From the NCBI GenBank assembly GCA_965222015.1, contig CBDCTL010000024.1, positions 1,674,001 through 1,738,000 on the forward strand: a stretch of DNA of 64,000 nucleotides, in the 5' to 3' direction. Positions 54,312 to 63,575 of this stretch are shown here, in pieces (positions within the stretch are counted from its first letter, which is position 1; the number at the start of each line of letters is the position of its first letter). The notes under the pieces are model-generated. The model searched no databases and had not been told where the DNA came from. It was given only the letters and a program-made list of their open reading frames with translations. The position numbers were made by a program, and so were the translations under genes. The stretch comes from JANQPX01 sp965222015 (GTDB lineage: Bacteria > Pseudomonadota > Alphaproteobacteria > Geminicoccales > Geminicoccaceae).

Positions 54312-55799
54312 ATGACGTTGTTTCGAAATGGCTCGTTTGCGGCCGCACTGCTGATCGCGGCACTCGGTTCGACGCCGCTGGCTGCCAACACGACCATCAG
54401 CGTCGGTATGGTCCTGGAACCCCCTCATCTCGATCCGACCGCCGGCGCTGCCGCCGCGATCGACGAGGTGGTCTACGCCAATGTCTTCGAGGGCCTCACC
54501 CGAATCGACCGAAACGGCCTCGTTCAGCCCGGTCTCGCCGAAGCCTGGGTCGTCAGTGAAGACGGGCTTACCTATGCGTTCACCCTTCGAGCGGACGTCA
54601 CCTTCCATGACGGCAGCGCGTTCGACGCGGACGACGTCGTCTTCTCCCTCGAGCGCGCCATGGCCGAGGACAGCGTCAACGCCCAAAAAGGTCTGTTCGA
54701 ACCCATCGAGGCGGTCGCCGCCAGCGGTCCACAGGAGGTCGTCGTCACCCTGAAGCGTCCGACCGGCCATTTCCTGTTCAATCTCGGCTGGGGCGACGCC
54801 GTGATCGTGGCGCCCGAGAGCGCGGAGAGCAACAAGGCTCTGCCCATCGGCACCGGCCCTTTCAAGTTCGACCGCTGGGTCCAGGGCGACCGCATCGCGC
54901 TCCAGCGCAACGAGAGCTATTGGGGCGAAGCCGTCGCGCTCGAACACGCCGTGTTCCAGATCGTGCCGGATCCGGCGGCGGCGATGGCGGCGATGATGGC
55001 GGGCGATCTCGACGCCTTTCCGAATTTTCCAGCACCCGAGAGCATGAGCCAGTTCGAGGCGGACCCGCGGTTCACCGTGGTGATCGGCACCACCGAGGGC
55101 GAGACCATTCTCGCAATGAACAACGGCAAGCCGCCGCTTGATGATTTGAAGGTGCGCCGGGCGATCGCCCACGCCATCGACCGGCAGGCAATCATCGACG
55201 GCGCGATGTTCGGCTACGGTACGCCGATCGGCAGCCATTTCGCGCCCCACCACCCGGCCTATGTCGATCTCACCGGCGCCTATCCCCACGACCCGGAGAA
55301 GGCGAAGGCGCTGCTCGCCGAAGCCGGCCACGCCGAAGGCCTCGCCTTGACCTTGAAGCTGCCGCCGCCTTCCTATGCCCGTCGCGGCGGCGAGATCATC
55401 GCAGCCCAGCTCGCCGAAATCGGCATCGACGCAGAAATTCTGCCGGTCGAATGGGCACAGTGGCTGGAGCAGGTCTTCAAGGGCAAGGACTACGATCTCA
55501 CCATCGTCTCCCACACCGAGCCCATGGACATTGAGATCTACAGTCGCGGCGGCGACTATTATTTCGACTACCAGAAGCCTGAATTTGCGGCACTGATCGA
55601 CAAGCTCGCCGAGACCGCGGACGAGGCCGACCGCAACGATATCCTCGCAGATGCGCAGAAGATGCTGTCGGAGGATTCGGTGAACGCCTTCCTCTTTCAG
55701 CTCGCCAAGCACGGCGTCTGGGACGCGAAGCTCGAGGGCCTCTGGGAGAACAGTCCGGTTCAGGCGAACGATCTGACCGAGGTCCGCTGGGCGGAGTGA
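54312..55799 (+). CDS. ABC transporter substrate-binding protein, family 5 (peptide type)
   Basis: A 495-residue periplasmic binding protein with a signal peptide ending near TPLAA. The family-5 pattern includes LEPPHLDPTAGAAAAIDEVV, YANVFEGLTRID, the conserved YAFTLRADVTFHDGSAFDADDVVFSLERAM, GTGPFKFDRW and VRRAIAHAIDRQAII. It probably captures oligopeptides or similar amides for import. Its neighbours, two amide hydrolases, support that. The cognate permease and ATPase genes are not next to it. Confidence 0.92.
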   Translation: MTLFRNGSFAAALLIAALGSTPLAANTTISVGMVLEPPHLDPTAGAAAAIDEVVYANVFEGLTRIDRNGLVQPGLAEAWVVSEDGLTYAFTLRADVTFHDGSAFDADDVVFSLERAMAEDSVNAQKGLFEPIEAVAASGPQEVVVTLKRPTGHFLFNLGWGDAVIVAPESAESNKALPIGTGPFKFDRWVQGDRIALQRNESYWGEAVALEHAVFQIVPDPAAAMAAMMAGDLDAFPNFPAPESMSQFEADPRFTVVIGTTEGETILAMNNGKPPLDDLKVRRAIAHAIDRQAIIDGAMFGYGTPIGSHFAPHHPAYVDLTGAYPHDPEKAKALLAEAGHAEGLALTLKLPPPSYARRGGEIIAAQLAEIGIDAEILPVEWAQWLEQVFKGKDYDLTIVSHTEPMDIEIYSRGGDYYFDYQKPEFAALIDKLAETADEADRNDILADAQKMLSEDSVNAFLFQLAKHGVWDAKLEGLWENSPVQANDLTEVRWAE

Positions 55800-55817
55800 C
55801 GGCGGCTCGCCGATCTC

Positions 55818-56522
55818 TCAGGCGGCGGACAGGCGCTCGCCGTGGCGGGTGCAGCCGACTTCGGCGAGGTCGACGAAGATGTCCGAGCGTTCCTCGGGTG
55901 CGGTGAGTAGCGCCTTGTCCTCGCCGGGATAGGCCTGGGCCCGGAGCCGGGTGCGCATCGGCCCGGGATCGACCAGATTGACCCTGAGGCTGGTTTTTAC
56001 CGTTTCCGCGGCATAGGCAAGCACGATAGCTTCGAGCGCTGCCTTGCTCGCGGCATAGGCACCGAAGAACGCCCTCGGCGCGCTTGCGACATCGGCCGTG
56101 ACGAAGATCGCCGAGCCCGAGGGCGAGGCGCGCAGCAGCGGATCGAGGGAGCGGATCAGGCGATGGTTCGCGAGCGCGTTCACCGCGAGCGCGCTTTCCA
56201 GAGCTTTGGGTTCGATATGGGCGATCGGCGACGGCGCGCGCTGCTCGCCGGCATTGCCGATCAGCACGTCGAGGCGGCCGAAGCGCTCGGCGAGCACGCG
56301 CCCGAGCTGGTCGATGGCCTCGCCCTGGGTCAGGTCCTGCGGTATCAGCGTGGCCTCGCCGCCTGCGGCGCGGACCCGATCGTCCACCTCTTCGAGTGCG
56401 CCCGGCGTGCGCGCGACCAGGATCAGGCGCGCGCCTTCCCTGGCGAAACGCTCGGCCAGCGCCGCACCGAGGCCGCGAGACGCGCCGGTGATCAGCACCA
56501 GACGTCCATCGAGCCGGCCCAT
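55818..56522 (-). CDS. short-chain dehydrogenase/reductase lacking the catalytic serine
   Basis: A 234-residue SDR with the TGASRGLGAALA cofactor loop, IGNAG and the active-site YAASK (Tyr156, Lys160). The serine normally 13 residues before the tyrosine is Ala143 here, with Thr142 next to it. The family is otherwise that linked to purF in alphaproteobacteria. The gene directly follows purF (3 bp gap) and probably shares its transcript. Activity may be altered, or Thr142 may take over. Confidence 0.87.
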   Translation of the reverse strand: MGRLDGRLVLITGASRGLGAALAERFAREGARLILVARTPGALEEVDDRVRAAGGEATLIPQDLTQGEAIDQLGRVLAERFGRLDVLIGNAGEQRAPSPIAHIEPKALESALAVNALANHRLIRSLDPLLRASPSGSAIFVTADVASAPRAFFGAYAASKAALEAIVLAYAAETVKTSLRVNLVDPGPMRTRLRAQAYPGEDKALLTAPEERSDIFVDLAEVGCTRHGERLSAA

Positions 56523-56525
56523 GGC

Positions 56526-57989
56526 TCAGGCCTCTTCCAGCATGAAGGAGAGCTGGGCCGAAATGTCGCCGCTTCCCAGATCCTCGAGCGGCGTCGGGTA
56601 GTCGCCGCTGAAGCAGGCATCGCAATATTGCGGTGCTGCAGCTTGCCGTCCCTCGCTGCCACAGGCCCGATAGAGCCCGTCGAGCGAGATGAAGCCGAGG
56701 CTGTCGACGCCGATCATGTCGGCCATCTCGGCGACGTCGTGGCGCGCCGCCAGAAGCTGGCTGCGTTCGGGCGTATCGACGCCATAGTAGCAGGAATGGC
56801 TGATCGGCGGGCTGGCGATGCGCATATGCACCTCCGAGGCACCGGCCTGCCGCACCATGTTGATGATCTTGATCGAGGTGGTGCCGCGCACGATCGAATC
56901 GTCGATCAAGACGACGCGCTTGCCGGCGACCGTCGACCGGTTCGCATTGTGCTTCAGCTTCACCCCGAAATGCCGGATCTGGTCCGAAGGTTCGATGAAG
57001 GTCCGGCCGACATAATGGTTGCGGATCAGCCCGAGTTCGAAGGGCAGCCCTGCCGCCTGGGCGTAGCCGATCGCCGCCGGCACGCCTGAGTCCGGCACCG
57101 GAATCACCATGTCGGCGGGGGCCGGATTCTCAGTCGCCAGCTCGGCACCAATCCGCTTTCGCACCTCGTAGACGCCTTCCCGCTCGACCACGCTGTCCGG
57201 CCGCGCGAAGTAGACATATTCGAAGATGCAGAAACGCGACGGCGTGCTCGGGAAGAGCTGCCGGCTTTCGATGCCGTCTTTGCTGGCGATAATCAGTTCG
57301 CCCGGCTGCACGTCTCGGACGAAACGGGCGCCCATGATGTCGAGCGCGCAGCTCTCGGACGTCAGGATCGTCGCACCGTCGAGTTCGCCGATGATCAGAG
57401 GCCGCACGCCGAGCGGATCGCGGACGCCCATGAGAAGGTCGTTCGACATGGCGACCAGGGCATAGGCGCCCTGGACATGTCTGAGCGCGTCGCTCAGGCG
57501 ATCGATGACGTCAGGCTTTCGTGATCGTGCGATCAGATGAATGATCACCTCGGTATCGGAGGTGGACTGGAACAGGCAGCCGCGTTCGACCAGCCGCCTT
57601 CGCAGGCTGATCGCGTTGGTCAGATTGCCGTTGTGAGCGAGTGCAAGGCCGCCGAAGGCGAAATCGCCGAATAGCGGCTGGACGTTACGCAGGCGGTCGC
57701 CGCCGGTGGTCGAGTAGCGATTGTGACCGACCGCCATGAACCCCGGAAGCGTCCCGATGACGTCTTCACTGCTGAAATTGTCGCCCACCAGACCGAGCGC
57801 CCGATGGCTGTGAAAGTTCTTGCCGTCGGTGGTGACGATGCCCGCACCTTCCTGGCCGCGATGCTGGAGTGCATGCAGGCCGAGCACGGTGTGCGCGGCG
57901 GCTTCGTCATGGCCGACGATCCCGAAAACGCCGCATTCTTCGTGCGGCTTGTCGTCGTCTTCGGCGTCAAGGCGCCAGATGGTGGTCAT
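56526..57989 (-). CDS. purF: amidophosphoribosyltransferase
   Basis: A 487-residue enzyme for the first step of purine synthesis; it uses glutamine and PRPP. Cys19 (EECGVFGIVG) would become the N-terminal nucleophile after removal of an 18-residue propeptide. AVGHNRYSTTGG belongs to the glutaminase domain, and RVVLIDDSIVRGTTS is the PRPP-binding loop. Cysteines near the C-terminus (CGSEGRQ, YCDACFSGDYPT) fit the iron-sulfur type. It lies in the conserved order radA-cvpA-purF-SDR. Confidence 0.96.
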   Translation of the reverse strand: MTTIWRLDAEDDDKPHEECGVFGIVGHDEAAAHTVLGLHALQHRGQEGAGIVTTDGKNFHSHRALGLVGDNFSSEDVIGTLPGFMAVGHNRYSTTGGDRLRNVQPLFGDFAFGGLALAHNGNLTNAISLRRRLVERGCLFQSTSDTEVIIHLIARSRKPDVIDRLSDALRHVQGAYALVAMSNDLLMGVRDPLGVRPLIIGELDGATILTSESCALDIMGARFVRDVQPGELIIASKDGIESRQLFPSTPSRFCIFEYVYFARPDSVVEREGVYEVRKRIGAELATENPAPADMVIPVPDSGVPAAIGYAQAAGLPFELGLIRNHYVGRTFIEPSDQIRHFGVKLKHNANRSTVAGKRVVLIDDSIVRGTTSIKIINMVRQAGASEVHMRIASPPISHSCYYGVDTPERSQLLAARHDVAEMADMIGVDSLGFISLDGLYRACGSEGRQAAAPQYCDACFSGDYPTPLEDLGSGDISAQLSFMLEEA

Positions 57990-58010
57990 CGGTGCGTCGG
58001 ACCTCGTCGG

Positions 58011-58643
58011 TTATCGTTCCGGAACGGTCGGCAGGTCGGGGGTCGCCGGTTCGTCGTCAGGCTCGGAATCCAGGATCGGAAGGGTTTCGGCAGAGGCGGA
58101 GCGGCCGCCGAACTGCCCATCAGCAAGGTTCTGCCACGTCTCCGCCCGAAGCATTTGCTCCGGAACCCAGCTCGCAAGCAGTTCGGCGCCATCGTGAACG
58201 TAGGGCAGCAATCGGGCATCCCTGACCCATTCAGGATGATGTTCGGGCTCATTCACGAGACTGAGGCCGAGATAAGCGAGGCTGACCACGAGCGCGCCGC
58301 GCGCAAATCCGAAGCCGGCGCCGAGGATCCGATCGAGCGAACCGAACAGGCCGCGCGGCACGGTGTCGGCGATGACCATGGCGACGATCTTGAGGCAGAC
58401 CAGCGGCGCCACGAAGACCACGATCAGGGTGACCGCATCGGCGATCCAGACATTGCCGATATAGCCGCCGACGAAGCCGCGCAGCTCGGGGAACGCGACG
58501 TAGGCGACGAGCGCTGCGAGGATCCAGACGGCGATCGACAGACTCTCGCGCACGAGCCCGCGAAAAAGCGCCAGCAGAACGGAAACGCCGACCACGAAAA
58601 GGACGGCCATATCGAACACCGTCAAGGACATATCTGCCATCAT
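58011..58643 (-). CDS. cvpA: CvpA family membrane protein
   Basis: A 210-residue inner-membrane protein with four predicted helices starting TVFDMAVLFVVGVSVLLALFR. The family signature GLVRESLSIAVWILAALVAY is followed by LFGSLDRILGAGFGFARGAL. The C-terminal part is acidic and disordered. CvpA is needed for colicin V production in E. coli and for envelope stress tolerance elsewhere. It overlaps radA by 4 bp (ATGA) and is 21 bp from purF. Confidence 0.93.
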   Translation of the reverse strand: MMADMSLTVFDMAVLFVVGVSVLLALFRGLVRESLSIAVWILAALVAYVAFPELRGFVGGYIGNVWIADAVTLIVVFVAPLVCLKIVAMVIADTVPRGLFGSLDRILGAGFGFARGALVVSLAYLGLSLVNEPEHHPEWVRDARLLPYVHDGAELLASWVPEQMLRAETWQNLADGQFGGRSASAETLPILDSEPDDEPATPDLPTVPER

Positions 58644-60034
58644 TCAACCCACTGTCTAGCGTCGGTTTCTCCGAACACCTCGACCAGCTGGCTCAGACGT
58701 TTCACATGTTTTCGTTGCAGGGAAAGATCGTTTTCCTTCCGAGTGGTGCGCGCACGTGCCTGCGGCAGGATTGCCCGTTCGAAGCCGAGTTTCCGGGCCT
58801 CCTTCATCCGAGCCTCCATATGGCCGACAGACCGAACCTCGCCGGCGAGGCCAACTTCGCCGAAGAAGACCGTCTTTTCGGGCACGGGACGGTCGAGCAG
58901 GGACGAGATCAAGGCGGCGGCGACGGCCAGATCGGCGCCGGGTTCGGTGATCCTGAGACCACCTGCGACGTTCAGATAGACATCGCGGTCGCCCATGGCA
59001 AGCCCGGAGCGCGCTTCGAGCACGGCGAGCAGCATGGCGAGCCGGCCGGAATCCCAGCCGAGCACCGTCCGTCTCGGCGAACCGGGCGATGCGCCGCCGA
59101 CCAGCGCCTGGATCTCGACCAGCAGCGGACGCGAGCCTTCCATGCCGGCGAAGACGGCGGCACCCGGGATGGCCGAATCACGTTCCGAAAGAAAGAGGGA
59201 CGAGGGGTTGTCGACCTCCAGCAGTCCCTCTTCGGCCATTTCGAAGACGCCGATCTCATTGGCGGCGCCGAAACGATTCTTGACGCTTCGGAGGATTCGG
59301 AACTGCAGTCCGCGCTCGCCTTCGAAGTAGAGGACGGCGTCGACCATGTGTTCGAGCAGCCTCGGGCCGGCGATCTGTCCGTCCTTGGTGACATGGCCGA
59401 TGAGAAACAGTGCGGTGCCCCGCCGCTTCGCGAAACGGACCAGTTCGTGGGCGCTGGTGCGAAGCTGGGTCGCGGTGCCGGGTGCGCTGTCGATGCTGTC
59501 GACGAACATCGTCTGGATCGAATCGATGATCAGCAGATCCGGCGCCTCCGCTCCAGCGAAGGTCTGCACGATGTCGCCGACCGAGGTCGCCGCAGCCAGC
59601 CGAAGGGGAGCGTGGTTGAGCCCGAGTCTTCTGGCGCGCAGCTGCACCTGATCGGTGGACTCCTCCCCGCTCACATAGGCAACCGAGAGACCATGGGTCG
59701 AAAGTGCTGCGCCCGTCTGCAGCACGAGCGTGGACTTGCCGATCCCCGGATCACCGCCGATAAGCACGGCCGAACCCCTGACCAGGCCACCGCCCAGGAC
59801 CCTGTCCAGTTCGCCGATGCCGGTGGTCAGGCGCTCCGGCCCGGATTTCTCGACGTCGAGGCTGACCAGTTCGAGCGTCCGCCCGCCACCGGGTTTCAGG
59901 CCTTTCGGAACGGCGGATGGTGCGCGTTCCTCGGTGAGCGCATTCCATTCGCCGCAGCTCTCGCATCGCCCCGCCCACTTGGCGTGGGCTGCGCCGCACT
60001 GGCTGCAGACGAAACGGAGCTCGGAACGGGCCAT
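58640..60034 (-). CDS. radA: DNA repair protein RadA
   Basis: A 464-residue RecA-like branch-migration helicase. The N-terminal zinc finger is CSQCGAAHAKWAGRCESCGE. Walker A is GGDPGIGKST and Walker B lies near LLIIDSIQTM. The RadA-specific KNRFG motif (VKNRFGAANEIGVF) is present, and the C-terminal Lon-like domain includes VYLNVAGGLRI and DLAVAAALISS. The ATG at 60034 begins directly before the zinc finger; the frame upstream is open but not part of the protein. Confidence 0.96.
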   Translation of the reverse strand: MARSELRFVCSQCGAAHAKWAGRCESCGEWNALTEERAPSAVPKGLKPGGGRTLELVSLDVEKSGPERLTTGIGELDRVLGGGLVRGSAVLIGGDPGIGKSTLVLQTGAALSTHGLSVAYVSGEESTDQVQLRARRLGLNHAPLRLAAATSVGDIVQTFAGAEAPDLLIIDSIQTMFVDSIDSAPGTATQLRTSAHELVRFAKRRGTALFLIGHVTKDGQIAGPRLLEHMVDAVLYFEGERGLQFRILRSVKNRFGAANEIGVFEMAEEGLLEVDNPSSLFLSERDSAIPGAAVFAGMEGSRPLLVEIQALVGGASPGSPRRTVLGWDSGRLAMLLAVLEARSGLAMGDRDVYLNVAGGLRITEPGADLAVAAALISSLLDRPVPEKTVFFGEVGLAGEVRSVGHMEARMKEARKLGFERAILPQARARTTRKENDLSLQRKHVKRLSQLVEVFGETDARQWVE

Positions 60035-60215
60035 CGTCAGACCTGAAGACGCGGGATCTGAGGTGCCGTCATCGGTGACGCCCTTGTACAAATGCTGTTC
60101 GGCGCCTGCATAGCATCGCCGTGGATGTGAGAAAACCGCCGCTCGGCGTTTTGCGAGAATCGGCCTTCCGCCCGGTTCCGGCTCCGTCAGGAACGGCGTT
60201 GCCTGAAAGGCCGGG

Positions 60216-62396
60216 TCAGCCGGCCCGCTCGTGCAGGGCCAGTTCGCCACCGTGCTTCCTCTGCCAGATCGCGGAATCGATGAAGCCCCCTTCGACTCCG
60301 TCGTCGTCCGCCCCTGACCCGTTATCGCCCACGATTTCAGACAGTGCCGATACGACTTCGAGGTCGTATCGGTGGCCGTTGCCGGCAAGATGATAGAGCG
60401 CCTTGCCGGGGCTCATGCGTTCGCGATAGGAGCGCGGCGCCGTGCGTGCGCAATAGACGTCGGAGACGCCCAATATGCGGGCAGGCAAGCCGATCGCCTC
60501 ATCCTGCAAGCCTTTCGGGTAGCCGCTGCCGTCCAGGCGTTCATACATCTGCCCGACGATATCGACGACCGGCAGATCAAAGTCGATGCGTTCGAGAATT
60601 TCGACGGCGTGCCGGATATGGTCGCGCATGATGCCGATCTCCTCGCCTTCGTGACGATCGGGCTTGGCCAGAACGACGTCGGGAACGAAGATTTTTCCGA
60701 TTTGTGAGAGCGATGCGGCCAGTGCGAGCGAGGCGACGTCATCATTCGCCATGGTGAGCCTTCGACCGATGGCGATGACATGGCGGCGAACGCGATGGGT
60801 GTGTCCGACGAGAAATGGGTCGCGGAGTTCGATGGCGTGAACGAAGGCCTCGACCGTCTGGGCGATGGCACGGGTGTAGCGCCGGCGTTCGGCGGCCGTT
60901 CGGGTGTGGTCCCTGACGACGCGGATCGTGCCTTCGAGGTCACCGGCGCCGGACTTCAGATCGAAGGACTGGATCGATACGATTCGATGCTCGTCGCCGA
61001 GCGCGATTCGGGTGAACGGCGCGTCGCGCACGAGGTCGGCGAGGCCGGCCGCCGCGTCGTCCTCCCCGGGCGCCTCGGCGACCAGCTCGTTCCAGGTTTT
61101 TCCGAGCACCGGGGCACTCGTACCCGGAAGGACGCTCGCGAAAGCAGGGTTGGCGTAGATCAGTCTTCCATCGGGCGCGCTCACGGTGAGCCAGTCGCCG
61201 ATCGATCTGGTAATGGCCTGAAGAAAGCGCTGCCGCCGGTCGAGATTGCTGGCCTGCGCCCGGTAGAGTCCTAGAAGTTCGAAGTGATGATCGCGGCCGC
61301 GGCGCCACCAGGCGGCGGCAAAGGATGCCGCCAGAGCGATGACGACGATCGTGGAAAGGCCGGCCGCAGCCGCTACGAACGTGCGTACCGGGGCCAGGGC
61401 TTTGCCGGCGTCGACGGCGTGGTGGAGTGACCAGGGCGTTCCGGCCAGCGGCAGGCCGAAACCGTAGACGGCTTCCGCGTCCGATCCGTAGCGATCGAAC
61501 GGGATCGGTTGGCCGGGATTGATGACTTCCGGGGTCAGGCTTTCCCTGCGTTCGAGCCTGCCGGACACGAGGCCGAATCGCTCGATCTCGCCGTCCCGCC
61601 GCTGCAGCAGCGTGATGGGTTCGTCCGAGGGGGCGGCGACGGGGTTCGACAGAGCTTCGACGGCGGCGCGCTCGATCGGCGAGGTCAGCACGAGAAAGAT
61701 TCTTGGTTTGGTCCCGGGCTCATCCCCTGCCTGAACCGGCGGCAGCGGCATGAGGATGTCGACCACGAAGGTAGGATCGCCGATTCCGATCGAGCGGATC
61801 GGCGAGGGCCGGAGTTTCCAGCCCGCCGGCGCCCGGCCGACTTCGCTCAGAAGCTCCCGAACGTCGAACGCCGGCCCCGGGCCGCCGAGGAGAATGCGGC
61901 CGTCGTCGCGCAGGACGGCGGCGCGCAGGAGCTCGTTCTGCCTCGTGAAGTCGGTGACGAGCTGGCGGAAATAGGGGCGCTGATCGCGAAGGGAGCGGGG
62001 AAGCGGTGCGCCGCCATTCTGCAGTGCGAGCTCGGTGACGAACAGGCGGAACACCTGCGAGTTCACCAGCCGCCGGCTGGCTGCGTGCTGCGCCTGCAGC
62101 CAGGTCTGGAGCATGTTGACCCGCCCGCGCACGGACTCCTGCAGACGGCGTTCCTCAGCCTCCAGCAGGGTGGTTCTCTTGTCACGCGCGGCCGTGGTCA
62201 CCAGCATGGTGGCGAGCAGGGCGATCGACAGGAGAACGAAGGTGCAAAGTCCGATCCAGCGCCAGGGATCCGGCGTGGCCGGAGGGGCGGGATCGTCCAG
62301 GCCCAGAGGGTCGTCATCCGTGCCGCCATGACGCTGCCGGCCGGGCGGCGCCTCGGTCTCCTGTTCGGATGGTCGTCGATCGCCGTCAGCACTCAT
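60216..62396 (-). CDS. membrane sensor with PAS and degenerate HD-GYP domains
   Basis: A 726-residue protein. A disordered N-terminus (1-45) precedes a first membrane helix (about 47-69), a periplasmic Cache-like sensor region (about 71-335), a second helix (about 338-362), a PAS domain (about 385-500) and an HD-GYP fold (about 505-690). The HD pair normally in HDIGK is Ser564-Gln565 (SLSQIGKIFVPD). The HHE preceding the GYP motif is MYE, although RLDGSGYPKGL is intact. Later metal-ligand positions (for example Cys649 in VYCA) are also changed. It is unlikely to cleave c-di-GMP and may act as an effector or a regulator. Confidence 0.88.
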   Translation of the reverse strand: MSADGDRRPSEQETEAPPGRQRHGGTDDDPLGLDDPAPPATPDPWRWIGLCTFVLLSIALLATMLVTTAARDKRTTLLEAEERRLQESVRGRVNMLQTWLQAQHAASRRLVNSQVFRLFVTELALQNGGAPLPRSLRDQRPYFRQLVTDFTRQNELLRAAVLRDDGRILLGGPGPAFDVRELLSEVGRAPAGWKLRPSPIRSIGIGDPTFVVDILMPLPPVQAGDEPGTKPRIFLVLTSPIERAAVEALSNPVAAPSDEPITLLQRRDGEIERFGLVSGRLERRESLTPEVINPGQPIPFDRYGSDAEAVYGFGLPLAGTPWSLHHAVDAGKALAPVRTFVAAAAGLSTIVVIALAASFAAAWWRRGRDHHFELLGLYRAQASNLDRRQRFLQAITRSIGDWLTVSAPDGRLIYANPAFASVLPGTSAPVLGKTWNELVAEAPGEDDAAAGLADLVRDAPFTRIALGDEHRIVSIQSFDLKSGAGDLEGTIRVVRDHTRTAAERRRYTRAIAQTVEAFVHAIELRDPFLVGHTHRVRRHVIAIGRRLTMANDDVASLALAASLSQIGKIFVPDVVLAKPDRHEGEEIGIMRDHIRHAVEILERIDFDLPVVDIVGQMYERLDGSGYPKGLQDEAIGLPARILGVSDVYCARTAPRSYRERMSPGKALYHLAGNGHRYDLEVVSALSEIVGDNGSGADDDGVEGGFIDSAIWQRKHGGELALHERAG

Positions 62397-62479
62397 TCGC
62401 CGATCCCGTCAGCATCGCATCGTCATGGACGAAGGGCATTCCTTCGAAGCTCCTTGTCGAGCCGCTTGGTTAGGGCGTT

Positions 62480-62508
62480 TTAACCGACCCGGGTAAAGGT
62501 TCGGTTAA
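62480..62508. repeat. 8-bp inverted repeat at the flhB 3' end
   Basis: TTAACCGA (62480-62487) and TCGGTTAA (62501-62508) are perfect inverted repeats with a 13-nt spacer and include the flhB stop codon. It may act as a terminator or operator between flhB and the sensor gene. Confidence 0.5.
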
Positions 62509-63569
62509 CTCCGCTTCAGACGCATGACGTAGCCAATGACTTCGGCGACGGCCTGGTAATGTTCGGCCGGAATCTCGTCCCCGACGTCGATCGCGGCGTG
62601 CAGAGCGCGGGCGAGCGGCGGGTTCTCGACCACGGGAACGTCGTGCGCCTCGGCGACCTCGCGGATGGTCCGTGCGACCAGATCCATGCCCTTGGCGACG
62701 GCGCGCGGCGCCGCCATGCGGTCGGCGTCGTAGTGGAGCGCGACGGCGTAATGGGTCGGGTTGGTGACCACGACGGTGGCCTTCGGGACATCGGCCATCA
62801 TGCGGCGGCGCGCACGCTCGGCGCGCAGGCCTTTCAGGCGTGCTTTGACATGCGGATCGCCCTCGGTCTGCTTGTATTCGTCCTGCAGGTCCTTTCTGGA
62901 CATGCGGAGCTGTTTTTGATGTTCGAAGCGCTGGTAGAGGATGTCGAGGAGCGCGATGACCACGATCAGCGCCGCGACGCCGGCGAACAGTTTCAGGCTC
63001 AGCGTCTTCAGGATCGCCATCACGCCGATCAGCTCGATGTCCACGGTCTGGATCACGGCCGGCGCGTCGGGCCAGAGGAGGACGACGGCGGCGGCGCCGA
63101 TCAGCGTGATCTTGAACAGGCCCTTGATGAATTCGACGGTGGATTTGAGCGAGAAGATGCGCTTCACGCCGCTGATCGGGGAGAGTTTTTCCAGCTTCGG
63201 CTTCAGCGGCTCGGCGCTGACCACGATGCCGTTCTGCAGCAGGCTGCCGCCGAGCGCCGCGGCGAGGAACAGGAGGGCGGGCAGGATCAGAACGATGCCG
63301 GCGGAACTCAGGAGCTCGGCCGCGGCGTGACGCAGGTTTTCGGCCGAGATGACGAAGCCGTGGGGCGAGGCGATGAAGGGCATCAGGATTTCGGTGAAGT
63401 CGTTCGTGACGGTCGGCGAGAGGAAGGCGATGAACGCCGTCGCAGCCGAAATCATCAAGGCGTTGTTCAGCTCGCGCGAATTGGCGACCTGGCCTTTCTT
63501 TCGCGCCTCGTCGAGTTTTCGCTGTGTCGGTTGTTCTGTTTTCTGTGACTGGTCCTCGTCCTCCGCCAT
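62505..63569 (-). CDS. flhB: flagellar export gate protein FlhB
   Basis: A 354-residue type III export component with four membrane helices. The start (TEQPTQRKLDEARKKGQVANSRELN) and the self-cleaving NPTH site at about 270-273 (VVVTNPTHYAVAL) are characteristic. Cleavage switches secretion from rod/hook to filament proteins. It lies 6 bp downstream of fliR in the flagellar cluster that continues beyond the window. Confidence 0.96.
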   Translation of the reverse strand: MAEDEDQSQKTEQPTQRKLDEARKKGQVANSRELNNALMISAATAFIAFLSPTVTNDFTEILMPFIASPHGFVISAENLRHAAAELLSSAGIVLILPALLFLAAALGGSLLQNGIVVSAEPLKPKLEKLSPISGVKRIFSLKSTVEFIKGLFKITLIGAAAVVLLWPDAPAVIQTVDIELIGVMAILKTLSLKLFAGVAALIVVIALLDILYQRFEHQKQLRMSRKDLQDEYKQTEGDPHVKARLKGLRAERARRRMMADVPKATVVVTNPTHYAVALHYDADRMAAPRAVAKGMDLVARTIREVAEAHDVPVVENPPLARALHAAIDVGDEIPAEHYQAVAEVIGYVMRLKRS

Positions 63570-63575
63570 GGACGC

